Positions 1-6,938 of a DNA stretch of 11,392 bases are shown here, in pieces. Location of the stretch: assembly GCA_030641485.1 (NCBI GenBank), contig DAOWHJ010000019.1, forward strand, positions 1 through 11,392. Direction: 5' to 3'. The translations under genes were made by a program, and so were the position numbers. This stretch comes from Pseudomonadota bacterium. GTDB taxonomy: Bacteria; Desulfobacterota; Anaeroferrophillalia; Anaeroferrophillales; Tharpellaceae. Under the pieces are notes generated by a model, which worked only from the letters and a program-made list of their open reading frames with translations, ran no database searches and was not told the DNA's origin. The first letter of the stretch is position 1. Every line of letters starts with the position of its first letter.

Positions 1-699
1 ATTGATAAAGCCATGGAGTGGAGCGGTGTAGCGGTTATCAAAATCATGAAAATTTTTAATCATGTTGTAGTCGTGGTCAGCGAAAAGATCAGGAAAGTCA
101 ATCTTTTTGGCTTTTATTTTTTCGTGGAGCAGGCGCAAAAATCTTTTCATATAGATTTTGTTGGTCGGTTTGCCTATTTGCTCGCTGCTGGCTTTGAGGT
201 CGCAGGGTACTGAAAAAACAATACATTTTTTGATGCGATGGTCTCTTGAATTCTCCTGGCACCCTAGGTACATTAGCGAGATATTGCCGCCCATACTGAA
301 ACCAATCAGGTTGATCTCCCGGTACGTAGAGCGTTGGAGGGCGTGGGTGATAACCGTTTCTAGGTCTTTGTAAGAGCCACTATGGTAGAGTTGTGGCTGC
401 CGGTTGATACTGCCCCCACAGCCGCGAAAATTCCAAGCTAGGGCATCAAAGCCGGCGTCGGTGACTGCTTTGACCATGCCTTTAACGTAAGCTCTTGAAG
501 TATTACCCTCAAGGCCATGTGAAATTATGGCAAGCTTGTTCGAGCCGCCAGACATCCAGTCGAGATCAAGGAAATCATTATCGGGGGTCGTGATGCGTTC
601 TCTTCTGTAGCTGACCCCATGAACCCTACGAAAAATAGTCGGGTAGATAGATTGCCGGTGGCCGTTACGAAAGAATCGGGGGGGTTGATATTCAGACAT
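1..699 (-). CDS. YheT-like alpha/beta hydrolase (C-terminus beyond window)
   Basis: Reading the minus strand from the ATG at 699 gives 233 uninterrupted residues up to the window edge, so the 3' end of the gene is missing. The opening MSEYQPPRFFRNGHRQSIYP resembles the YheT/Emb8 family, where an N-terminal 'P-x-x-x-x-x-G-H-x-Q' segment precedes the hydrolase core. Visible core features are SHGLEGN at 60-66 (oxyanion-hole region), NFRGCGG at 90-96 and the nucleophile elbow GFSMGG at 133-138 with Ser135. The catalytic Asp and His expected further on would lie outside the window. The physiological substrate of this family is not well defined; an esterase-like activity in the cytoplasm or at the membrane is inferred. 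It begins 8 nt after the UPF0178 stop and has no strong Shine-Dalgarno, so it is probably co-transcribed and possibly translationally coupled. Confidence 0.87.
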   Translation of the reverse strand, partial: MSEYQPPRFFRNGHRQSIYPTIFRRVHGVSYRRERITTPDNDFLDLDWMSGGSNKLAIISHGLEGNTSRAYVKGMVKAVTDAGFDALAWNFRGCGGSINRQPQLYHSGSYKDLETVITHALQRSTYREINLIGFSMGGNISLMYLGCQENSRDHRIKKCIVFSVPCDLKASSEQIGKPTNKIYMKRFLRLLHEKIKAKKIDFPDLFADHDYNMIKNFHDFDNRYTAPLHGFIN

Positions 700-707
700 G
701 GTAGAAC

Positions 708-1169
708 TTAGTTTATGAGCTCTTGTCGGCGGATTATTTGAATGACTTCATCGAGTTGGTGCAGGAAACGTGAGCGGTCACGTTTCTTAAGGGGCGGCGG
801 GCCGCCGGTCATCTCTCCTGCACCGCGGAGCTCAGCCAAAAGATCACGAGTTGCAACGGCGCCGCCAATGTTGTTTTCTGTGAACAGCTTGCCGCTTGTG
901 CCAATAACCCGGGCACCTTTTTTCAGGCACCGGTCTGCCAGGAGAATGTCAGCCGTGACGACGATGTCGCAACTGTGCACATGGTCGACAATCCAGTCAT
1001 CCGCAACATCGGCTCCAGCCTTGACTACTTCTAGGACGATGGTGCGCCCGGGTGGAATCTGCATCCAGGAGTTGGCCACCAAGGTGACATTCAGTTGATA
1101 GCGGTTGGCAACTCGATAAACCTCCTGCTTAACCGGACACGCATCAGCATCAATAAAAATGTGCAACAT
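708..1169 (-). CDS. yaiI: UPF0178 family protein (YaiI/YqxD, DUF188, PIN-like)
   Basis: The 153-residue product matches the usual length of the UPF0178/DUF188 family (about 150 aa), a PIN-domain-like family of unknown biochemical role, perhaps a nuclease. Family hallmarks are present: the acidic motif DADACPV at residues 7-13, VTADILLA at about 71-78 and the C-terminal TGGPPPLKKRDR at 121-132. The reading frame is open upstream to an ATG at 1199, but I chose the ATG at 1169. The family begins 'M-x-I-x-(V/I)-DADACP', and GGGAG sits 6 nt before this ATG, while the upstream ATG has no ribosome site. It ends in TAA, 8 nt before the hydrolase gene. The assignment to the family is firm; the function is not known. 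Confidence 0.94.
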   Translation of the reverse strand: MLHIFIDADACPVKQEVYRVANRYQLNVTLVANSWMQIPPGRTIVLEVVKAGADVADDWIVDHVHSCDIVVTADILLADRCLKKGARVIGTSGKLFTENNIGGAVATRDLLAELRGAGEMTGGPPPLKKRDRSRFLHQLDEVIQIIRRQELIN

Positions 1170-1173
1170 CTGA

Positions 1174-1180
1174 CTCTCCC
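1174..1180 (-). promoter_or_regulatory. Shine-Dalgarno for the UPF0178 gene
   Basis: GGGAGAG on the minus strand lies 4 nt (6 nt from its GGGAG core) before the ATG at 1169. It selects this start over the in-frame ATG 30 nt upstream, which lacks a purine-rich leader. Confidence 0.7.
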
Positions 1181-1228
1181 GGAACTTTTTTCGTAACATC
1201 CAAGTTACTGCTTTTTTCAGCCACAGAC

Positions 1229-1244
1229 AGCGGTCTGGGCCGCT
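1229..1244 (-). other. Small inverted repeat between DUF2284 and UPF0178 genes
   Basis: A 5-bp perfect stem (AGCGG/CCGCT) with a 6-nt loop lies in the 58 to 88 nt spacer after the DUF2284 stop. An alternative stem CAGAC/GTCTG overlaps its 3' arm. No T-run follows on the minus strand, so it does not look like an intrinsic terminator. It could be a minor processing or pause site. Confidence 0.3.
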
Positions 1245-1257
1245 ATTCAGGCTACGC

Positions 1258-1827
1258 TTAATCTAGTAATACGAGGCCGACGAAGGTTACTGTAGCATCA
1301 TCCTTTTGGGCCAGCTTTTGTTTCCAGCCCGCGGTGGCCATCAGTTTGGCAACATCGATACCGTAGCCCGACATTGATTCCCGGGCAAGGTGCGGGTTGC
1401 GGCAAGGTTTTTTCTCATCTAGAACCCGGCACTCGGGGTAATCAGCACAGAAAAGCACCTTGCAGGAGCCCCCGGCAAAAGCCTTAGCCGAGGTTGCCCC
1501 TTGCTCTTGGGCGGCCCATTCAACTTGGGCGCCAATTTCATGAATCAGGGCTAAAACTTCATTGCGCTCAATTGACATAGCGACATCCATAGGGACCTCA
1601 ACCTTGAAAACCAGCGCGTTATTGTGAGTAGTTTTCAGTTTGCGGAATGCTTCCGGGCCACCAACCTCAGGTGGGCAACTGAGCGAACGACCTAAGCCCT
1701 CACAGCGGGGTTCACGGCACATCCCGGCGAGTTCATCCTTGACAATAATATCACTAACTGCGATCAAATTTGCAGTTCCAGCTCCAAGATGGCAGGCTAG
1801 TTCAATCAGGTTTGAAAAATCATTCAT
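1258..1827 (-). CDS. DUF2284 family putative metal-binding protein
   Basis: The 189-residue soluble protein has no signal peptide or membrane segment. It is rich in ordered cysteines: C37-x4-C42-x8-C51-P-P near the N-terminus, and C122-x4-C127-x5-C133-x8-C142 in the second half. The blocks CREPRCEGLGRSLSCPP and SCKVLFCADYPEC, together with a following PCRNPHLARESMSGYGIDV stretch, match the pattern I know from DUF2284, annotated as predicted metal-binding proteins and common in anaerobes. An Fe-S cluster or zinc site is inferred, not shown. The start ATG at 1827 has a GGA about 9 nt upstream. The gene begins 32 nt after the hisE stop on the same strand, so it may be the next cistron of the his operon. 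No link to histidine synthesis can be read from the sequence. Confidence 0.82.
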   Translation of the reverse strand: MNDFSNLIELACHLGAGTANLIAVSDIIVKDELAGMCREPRCEGLGRSLSCPPEVGGPEAFRKLKTTHNNALVFKVEVPMDVAMSIERNEVLALIHEIGAQVEWAAQEQGATSAKAFAGGSCKVLFCADYPECRVLDEKKPCRNPHLARESMSGYGIDVAKLMATAGWKQKLAQKDDATVTFVGLVLLD

Positions 1828-1859
1828 GTATACTATTCCATTTAAAAAATTTGTAAAAA

Positions 1860-2180
1860 CTAACGATTGGCTTTTTCTTCCAGACCGGAAATCCCGAAGC
1901 GACGTTTAAGCTCTTGTGCAATCGCTGCCGGCGGAATCTCCTGTTCTGCCATTAGAACCATAACATGGAAGGTCAAGTCGGCGATTTCATGAATCAGCGC
2001 TTCAGCTGATGCCGGAATATCAGGGGTCAGGTTCTTTGTCGCAAGAATGACTTCAGTCGCCTCTTCACCGACCTTTTGCAGGATTTTATCGGTGCCTTTT
2101 TCGATTAATGAGGAGACGTAAGATTCAGGTTGGGGGTGGTCCCGGCGTTCACAGATAACTTGATAGAGTTTGTCGATCAC
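1860..2180 (-). CDS. hisE: Phosphoribosyl-ATP pyrophosphatase (HisE, stand-alone)
   Basis: HisE hydrolyses phosphoribosyl-ATP to phosphoribosyl-AMP, the second step of histidine synthesis. The 106-residue length is typical of a HisE without a fused HisI domain. The all-alpha MazG-like signature is clear: IEKGTDKILQKVGEEATEV at 26-44 containing the metal-binding EExxE (39-43), then HEIADLTFHVMVL with ExxD at 65-68. The start is GTG at 2180, overlapping the hisF TGA as GTGA. There is no good Shine-Dalgarno, so translation probably depends on coupling to hisF. The gene ends in TAG. No hisI is adjacent, so the cyclohydrolase step must be encoded elsewhere. Confidence 0.96.
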   Translation of the reverse strand: MIDKLYQVICERRDHPQPESYVSSLIEKGTDKILQKVGEEATEVILATKNLTPDIPASAEALIHEIADLTFHVMVLMAEQEIPPAAIAQELKRRFGISGLEEKANR

Positions 2181-2935
2181 CGGACTTGAACCCCGCGTTC
2201 TTTGAGGTAATCCTTGGTTTCAGCAATTGTATATTCACGATAGTGAAAGATTGAAGCAGCCAGCGCAGCACTGGCTGCACCTTGGGTTAAACCCTGGTAG
2301 ATATGTTCAAGGTTGCCGACCCCGCCGGAGGCAATTACCGGGACCGTTACCGCATCGACAATCGTGCGGGTCAGTTCAAGGTCGAAGCCGTCCTTGGTGC
2401 CGTCACGATCCATGCTGGTTAAAAGGATTTCACCAGCCCCGTATTCGACCATTCGTTTGGCCCACTCAACCACATCCAGGCCCGTCGGCTCACGGCCGCC
2501 GTAGATAAATACCTCCCAACCATTACCGTTGGAGCGGGCTTTGGCATCAATGGCGACGACCGTGCACTGGCTTCCAAAACGGTAAGCCGCCTCCTTGACA
2601 AATTCAGGGCGATGGACGGCCGCAGTATTTATTGAGACTTTATCAGCCCCGGCGTTAAGCAGGGCCCGGATATTGTCGAGGTTGCGGACGCCACCACCAA
2701 CAGTTAGGGGGATAAAAACCTGTTCAGCGGTGCGGGCAACAACATCGAGGATAATTGAACGACGGTCACTGGAGGCGGTAATGTCTAAGAAAGTCAGCTC
2801 ATCAGCTCCCTGCTCGTCGTAGATTGCGGCAACTTCAACCGGGTCTCCGGCATCTCTTAAACCGACAAAATTGACCCCTTTGACTACGCGGCCATCTTTG
2901 ACATCAAGGCAGGGAATAATCCTTTTTGCCAGCAT
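2177..2935 (-). CDS. hisF: Imidazole glycerol phosphate synthase cyclase subunit HisF
   Basis: HisF is the (beta/alpha)8 cyclase subunit that, with ammonia delivered by HisH, converts PRFAR to imidazole glycerol phosphate and AICAR. The 252-residue length is standard. The N-terminus MLAKRIIPCLDVKDGRVVKG carries the catalytic Asp11, and VVAIDAK carries Asp130, the second catalytic aspartate. Phosphate-binding loops appear as TVGGGVR (about 78-84) and PVIASGGVGN near the C-terminus; LLTSMDRDGTKDGFD is also conserved. The ATG at 2935 overlaps the hisA TAA by one base (TAATG), with GGAG 7 nt upstream inside hisA. The 3' end overlaps hisE. Its partner hisH lies two genes upstream, separated by a lipoprotein gene and hisA. 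Confidence 0.98.
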   Translation of the reverse strand: MLAKRIIPCLDVKDGRVVKGVNFVGLRDAGDPVEVAAIYDEQGADELTFLDITASSDRRSIILDVVARTAEQVFIPLTVGGGVRNLDNIRALLNAGADKVSINTAAVHRPEFVKEAAYRFGSQCTVVAIDAKARSNGNGWEVFIYGGREPTGLDVVEWAKRMVEYGAGEILLTSMDRDGTKDGFDLELTRTIVDAVTVPVIASGGVGNLEHIYQGLTQGAASAALAASIFHYREYTIAETKDYLKERGVQVR

Positions 2936-3669
2936 TATTCAGCTCCACCGTCAGCAATTTTTTGTGCAATTTCAAGTTTGAGACTTCCTTCATAGAGGGC
3001 GCGACCGGTAATTGCCGCGTTTACGCCGCTACTTTCCAGCGGCATGAGTGCCTTAATGTCATTGATTGTGGCGATGCCTCCGGAGGCAATAACCGGAATT
3101 GAGATAGCTTCAGCCAAGGTCTTAGTCTCTTCGAGGTTGACTCCGGTCTGCATTCCATCTCGCAAAATATCAGTATAGATAATTGCTGCAACCCCACAAT
3201 TTTCAAACTTTTGGGCCAGTTCCAAAGCTTTGACTTGGGTTTCATCCGCCCAACCCCGGGTTGCGACCATCCCTTTACGGGCATCAATACCAACGCAGAT
3301 CTGGCCGGGGAAAGCTTGAGCCGCTTGGCGGACAAGGTCGGGGTTTTCAACTGCAACTGTTCCTAAAATAACCCGGGCAAGACCTAAATCAAGGTAGGCT
3401 TTTACAGTCTCAAGGTCACGAATCCCCCCGCCAAGTTGACAGGGAATGTCAAGGGTTGTGACAATTTTTTTGATGATTTCACGATTTATCGGTTCCCCGG
3501 CAAAGGCCCCGTTAAGGTCAACAATATGGAGAAAACGAGCCCCTTGGTTCTGCCAGTCTAATGCCATTTCAACCGGGTCTGTAGAGAAAATAGTATCATC
3601 CTCCATGCGCCCCTGTTTTAGGCGGACACAGTTGCCATCTTTTAAATCGATTGCTGGAATAATTAGCAT
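2935..3669 (-). CDS. hisA: ProFAR isomerase HisA
   Basis: HisA is the (beta/alpha)8 Amadori isomerase that converts ProFAR to PRFAR in step four of histidine synthesis. The 244-residue length is normal. The sequence starts MLIIPAIDLKDGNCVRLKQG with catalytic Asp8, and has CQLGGGIR (phosphate site) at about 77-84. GIDARKG carries the second catalytic Asp129, and PVIASGGIATINDI forms the C-terminal phosphate site. It is paralogous to the neighbouring hisF, as expected. The ATG at 3669 is preceded by GGAG with a 12-nt spacer inside the end of the lipoprotein gene, which stops 4 nt before. The stop overlaps the hisF start. Confidence 0.98.
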   Translation of the reverse strand: MLIIPAIDLKDGNCVRLKQGRMEDDTIFSTDPVEMALDWQNQGARFLHIVDLNGAFAGEPINREIIKKIVTTLDIPCQLGGGIRDLETVKAYLDLGLARVILGTVAVENPDLVRQAAQAFPGQICVGIDARKGMVATRGWADETQVKALELAQKFENCGVAAIIYTDILRDGMQTGVNLEETKTLAEAISIPVIASGGIATINDIKALMPLESSGVNAAITGRALYEGSLKLEIAQKIADGGAE

Positions 3670-3673
3670 TTTT

Positions 3674-4327
3674 TTATGGTGCTCCTACTTTTTCGTGGCC
3701 GGGAAATTGTTCAATGGTTTCGGCAATTCCGATTTCGGCAAACTCTCTTGCCGTCAGCCACTTGCCCCCACCTCGCATGAAATTTCGAATATTGGTAATA
3801 TCATCACTTAAGGATTTCTGGGTTTGATCAAAGACTGCAGACCAGGCCTTGTTGCCGCTGCGGGCATCGATCATCGATATTTCAAAGCTGACCGAGGCCG
3901 GGCGTGTAGCTGCCATGGGGCCGCCCTGCCGCTCATGAAAACGTTTAACGCTGCCAAAAAGCAGGATATCAACCCCTAAACGACGGCCAATCTCTTTCAT
4001 TGAAACCTGACCCACATAGGGTATGATCCGGGCTGCAACTTCGGGTTCAACCACCTCATATCTTCCGTAAATTGCGATTTCACGAGCAATAGAGAGGGCT
4101 AATTCGTAGCCGATCTTGCTACTTACTTTGTCACAAACAATCCTATTGCCTTGTGGCCGGCAGGTCGGGTAGGAGTCGACGCAGGTTTCACAGCCGATAA
4201 CATCAAAAGGGAGCACTGCGACCCGTGTGAACTGTGGGATTGCAGCAAACTTTTCGATTTTAACATCTTTCGTCGTACAGGCTGCGAGCAAAAAAATGGT
4301 CAGGAGTAGAATGAGAGACTTTTTCAT
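3674..4327 (-). CDS. Predicted lipoprotein of unknown function, CsgG/LpoB-like pattern
   Basis: The 217-residue protein has a clear lipoprotein signal: MKKS, a hydrophobic stretch, then lipobox LAAC with Cys17. It should be exported, lipidated and anchored in the envelope; Thr-Thr-Lys after the Cys gives no inner-membrane Asp signal. The mature part reads like proteins with the CsgG/LpoB/TolB-N type fold: RVAVLPF at 35-41, a helix ending YGRYEVVEP at 87-95, IGRRLGVDILLFGSVKRF at 113-130, and SFEISMIDARSGNKAWSAVF at about 147-166. Four cysteines (46, 49, 56, 65) lie in a loop after the first strand. It starts 3 nt after the hisH stop, with GGAGGT 12 nt upstream, and ends 4 nt before hisA, so it is certainly read with the his genes. 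I do not recognise a specific family; the fold assignment is by eye. Confidence 0.85.
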   Translation of the reverse strand: MKKSLILLLTIFLLAACTTKDVKIEKFAAIPQFTRVAVLPFDVIGCETCVDSYPTCRPQGNRIVCDKVSSKIGYELALSIAREIAIYGRYEVVEPEVAARIIPYVGQVSMKEIGRRLGVDILLFGSVKRFHERQGGPMAATRPASVSFEISMIDARSGNKAWSAVFDQTQKSLSDDITNIRNFMRGGGKWLTAREFAEIGIAETIEQFPGHEKVGAP

Positions 4328-4330
4328 GAG

Positions 4331-4981
4331 TTAAAGATTACCTCCATTTTTCGTTGCCGCGGCAAATTGGCGCAGTATCGCAAGCCCCTGATGTTGGCTT
4401 TTTTCCGGATGAAACTGGGTCGCTAAGACGTTGTCATAAGCGATCGCAGAGACAAACTCACCACCGTAGTCAGTTCGGGTTGCAACTACCGCTTCATCCT
4501 CTGGTTCGACATAGTACGAGTGGACAAAGTAGAAATAAGCGCCATCGTCAATCGTACTTAAGCCCGCTACCGGTTTTTGTAGAGTCACAGAATTCCAGCC
4601 CATATGGGGGATTTTTAGCAGCTCACCCGACCGTTCAGGGTCGACCATAGTCGGTGAAAATGGTTTTACCACCCCTTTAATCACATCAAGCCCTGGGTGG
4701 TGTCCAAACTCTAAGCTTTCACTGAAAAGAAGTTGTAGGCCGAGACAGATTCCCAAGAAAGGTTTACCCGAGTTGATCGCTTTTAAAACTGGGGTGACTA
4801 AGTTTAAGTTATCAAGGTTGTCCATACAATCTTTGAACGCCCCGACGCCGGGAAGAATAACTGCATCGGCATCGGCAATATGTTGTGGTGACCGGGTCAC
4901 GTCAGCTTGGTAACCAACCTTCTCAATCGCCTTCTGGACACTTCTTAAATTGCCCATTCCGTAGTCAACAATTGCGATCAT
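4331..4981 (-). CDS. hisH: Imidazole glycerol phosphate synthase glutaminase subunit HisH
   Basis: HisH is the class I glutamine amidotransferase that supplies ammonia to HisF. The 216 residues are slightly long for the family (about 200) but collinear. The N-terminus IAIVDYGMGNLRSV is diagnostic. The catalytic triad is visible: Cys79 in FLGICLGLQLLF, and His191 and Glu193 in ATQFHPEKSQHQG. LPGVGAF at 43-49 forms the oxyanion strand region, and PHMGWN at 125-130 is the HisH motif facing HisF. The ATG at 4981 is 3 nt after the hisB stop, with AGGGA about 11 nt upstream. The hisF partner follows after two intervening genes. Confidence 0.98.
   Translation of the reverse strand: MIAIVDYGMGNLRSVQKAIEKVGYQADVTRSPQHIADADAVILPGVGAFKDCMDNLDNLNLVTPVLKAINSGKPFLGICLGLQLLFSESLEFGHHPGLDVIKGVVKPFSPTMVDPERSGELLKIPHMGWNSVTLQKPVAGLSTIDDGAYFYFVHSYYVEPEDEAVVATRTDYGGEFVSAIAYDNVLATQFHPEKSQHQGLAILRQFAAATKNGGNL
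4340..4345 (-). promoter_or_regulatory. Strong Shine-Dalgarno of the lipoprotein gene
   Basis: GGAGGT on the minus strand lies inside the last codons of hisH and 12 nt before the lipoprotein ATG. It is one of the best ribosome sites in the window, which suggests that this odd cistron is well translated from the his message. Confidence 0.6.
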
Positions 4982-4984
4982 AAT

Positions 4985-5584
4985 TTAAAGTATTCCCTTG
5001 GTGCTTAGAACTTTGCCGTCAAGATCGTTGCGTTGAGTCCAGGCGCGGCGCAAGGCATGGGCACAAGCTTTGAAGGCCGCCTCAAAAATATGGTGTTGAT
5101 TTTTACCGTAGAGCAGATTCAGGTGCAGTGTCAAACCCCCATGTCCAGCAAACGCCCGAAAAAACTCTTCGATCAGCTCACTGTCAAGTTCGCCGACTGT
5201 AGGTGTGCTAAGGGCGATATTAAAAACTAGAAAAGGTCGCTTTGAGATATCAACGACAGCCCCGCACAAAGCTTCATCCATTGGAATCAAAGCTTCACCG
5301 TAACGAGCGATACCGCTAAAATCTCCTAAGGCCTGGCTTAAGGCCTGACCTAAACAAATGCCTAAGTCCTCAACTGTATGATGGAAATCAACCTCAATAT
5401 CGCCGTGGGCTTCGATATCTAAATCACAGCCACTGTGCCGCGTAAAGAGAGTCAACATATGGTCGATAAAAGGGATTCCGGTTTCAATCTGAGATTGACC
5501 GCTGCCATCAAGATTGAGGGCAAGTTTAATCTTGGTTTCTGCCGTTTGCCGTTCAATGTTAGCTTTCCGTTGGGTGTTTTTCAT
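4985..5584 (-). CDS. hisB: Imidazoleglycerol-phosphate dehydratase HisB (monofunctional)
   Basis: HisB dehydrates imidazole glycerol phosphate to imidazole acetol phosphate, using a dinuclear Mn site. The 199-residue protein contains only the dehydratase domain and lacks the N-terminal histidinol-phosphatase domain of the enterobacterial fusion, so a separate phosphatase is needed. The two family signatures are intact: DFHHTVED at 66-73 and KNQHHIFEA at 161-169, with GIPFIDHML at 36-44 and metal-ligand histidines in each. The ATG at 5584 overlaps the hisD TGA (ATGA), with GGAG upstream in hisD. The stop is 3 nt before hisH. Confidence 0.98.
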   Translation of the reverse strand: MKNTQRKANIERQTAETKIKLALNLDGSGQSQIETGIPFIDHMLTLFTRHSGCDLDIEAHGDIEVDFHHTVEDLGICLGQALSQALGDFSGIARYGEALIPMDEALCGAVVDISKRPFLVFNIALSTPTVGELDSELIEEFFRAFAGHGGLTLHLNLLYGKNQHHIFEAAFKACAHALRRAWTQRNDLDGKVLSTKGIL

Positions 5585-6885
5585 AATTTTTCATACTCCT
5601 CAATTCGAAAACTTACGGCCCGGCCATGGGCTTCCAGTCCTTCCATCTCAGCCAGAGCCGTAACTGACTGCCCGTAACGTTTAAGTGCGGCTTTACTGAA
5701 TGAGAGCACGCTACTTTTCTTCAAAAAGTCATCTACTCCCAATGGGGATGAGAAGCGAGCTGTGCCGGCAGTTGGTAAGACATGGTTAGGTCCAGCGAGA
5801 TAGTCACCTAAAGCTTCCGGGGTTGAGTGCCCGAGGAAAATGGCCCCGGCATTCTGGACCGAACTTAAGGCTAACAGGGGGTCGGCAACTGCCAGCTCGA
5901 GGTGCTCGGCAGCAAAACGGTTGGCAAGCTCTAAGGCTTCGTCTAGGTTTGCAGTTGCAATAAGGGCCCCCTGATCATTAAGTGAACTTTCGGCAATGGT
6001 TCTTCGGGTTAAGGATGCCAACTGTTTTTTTAGTTCAATTTTAACTTGGTCGATTAAATCCTGCGATGGGGTCACCAGAACTGCGACGGCAAGTTCATCA
6101 TGTTCGGCTTGGGAAAGCAGATCGGCGGCGACAAAAATTGGATTTGCACTTTCGTCGGCAACAATCATGATTTCGCTGGGACCGGCAACCATATCGATGC
6201 CGACTCGGCCAAAAACTCGACGTTTTGCCAAGGCGACATAGATATTTCCGGGGCCGACGATTTTATCAACCATGGGTACTGACTCAGTGCCATAGGCTAA
6301 TGCCGCTACCGCTTGAGCACCGCCAATTCGGAAAATATGATCGACTCCACAGAGTCGAGCTGCGGCCAGCACTGCGGGATTGTAGCCCTGGGCTGCCGGT
6401 GAAACCATAATGATTTCACTGACACCGGCAACTTTCGCCGGGATTGCATTCATCAAAACTGAAGAGGGGTACGAGGCTTTTCCTCCCGGAACATAGATGC
6501 CGGCCCGGTTTAGAGGGGTTACTTTCTGGCCTAAGAGAACCCCGGGCTCATGATCATCAAACCATGACTGTTGAAGCTGACGTTGATGGTAGGTTTGTAC
6601 GCGTTCAATTGCCAGTTCCAGGTCTTTAAGTTGGGTTGAACTCAAGGCCTTGAATGCGGCATCGATTTCAGCATTTTCAACTTTGATTCCGGCCGTTGCC
6701 AGGTCAAGTCCATCAAAACGCTGCGTGTACTCAAAGAGCGCCGTATCGCCCTCTTTACGAACCCGTTCAATGATTTCGGCAACCACCTTGTCGGCGCTCA
6801 TGTCGAGATCAAGGTTGCGTTCGCAAAGTTGTTGGAAAAGGTCAGTGAATTGGCTGTCGGCGGTACTGTAAGTTTTAATGTTCAT
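5581..6885 (-). CDS. hisD: Histidinol dehydrogenase HisD
   Basis: HisD oxidises L-histidinol to L-histidine in two NAD-dependent steps with one zinc per active site. The length of 434 residues is standard. By alignment to the well-studied E. coli enzyme, the zinc ligands appear as Gln259, His262 (LLSQAEHDE), Asp361 (GDYLAGPNH) and His420 (EAHGRAV). The catalytic pair is Glu327-His328 in AAEHLEL. PLNRAGIYVPGG at 124-135 and DMVAGPSEIMIVAD at 231-244 are further conserved blocks. It is the first his gene in the cluster and starts 53 nt after murA. The ATG at 6885 has only a weak AT-rich leader and no clear Shine-Dalgarno. hisB follows with a 4-nt overlap. Confidence 0.98.
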   Translation of the reverse strand: MNIKTYSTADSQFTDLFQQLCERNLDLDMSADKVVAEIIERVRKEGDTALFEYTQRFDGLDLATAGIKVENAEIDAAFKALSSTQLKDLELAIERVQTYHQRQLQQSWFDDHEPGVLLGQKVTPLNRAGIYVPGGKASYPSSVLMNAIPAKVAGVSEIIMVSPAAQGYNPAVLAAARLCGVDHIFRIGGAQAVAALAYGTESVPMVDKIVGPGNIYVALAKRRVFGRVGIDMVAGPSEIMIVADESANPIFVAADLLSQAEHDELAVAVLVTPSQDLIDQVKIELKKQLASLTRRTIAESSLNDQGALIATANLDEALELANRFAAEHLELAVADPLLALSSVQNAGAIFLGHSTPEALGDYLAGPNHVLPTAGTARFSSPLGVDDFLKKSSVLSFSKAALKRYGQSVTALAEMEGLEAHGRAVSFRIEEYEKL

Positions 6886-6938
6886 AACTTTAATGTAATT
6901 ATAATTTGCTGGTTCATAAAAAGTATGGGATGGCTAAA

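Noticed and set aside
13..373. Two overlapping plus-strand frames at the left edge
   Set aside because: The minus strand here encodes a clear alpha/beta hydrolase through the whole stretch. The plus-strand frames have no motifs and are shadows.
742..1098. 118-residue plus-strand open frame opposite the UPF0178 gene
   Set aside because: It is antisense to a well-supported conserved gene, has low-complexity Ser/Arg-rich composition, no ribosome site and no recognisable motif.
1828..1859. Possible promoter or terminator between hisE and the DUF2284 gene (TTTACA, TATACA and T-runs)
   Set aside because: The elements are 19 nt apart with the -10 touching the start codon, and there is no GC-rich stem before the T-runs. 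The spacer is simply AT-rich.
3021..3356. 111-residue minus-strand frame inside hisA
   Set aside because: It is an alternative frame of hisA on the same strand; the hisA frame carries all the family motifs.
6898..6903. Exact TATAAT upstream of hisD as a promoter
   Set aside because: No -35 match occurs at 16 to 18 nt, and transcription would begin only a few bases before the ATG. A single hexamer in AT-rich sequence is weak evidence.
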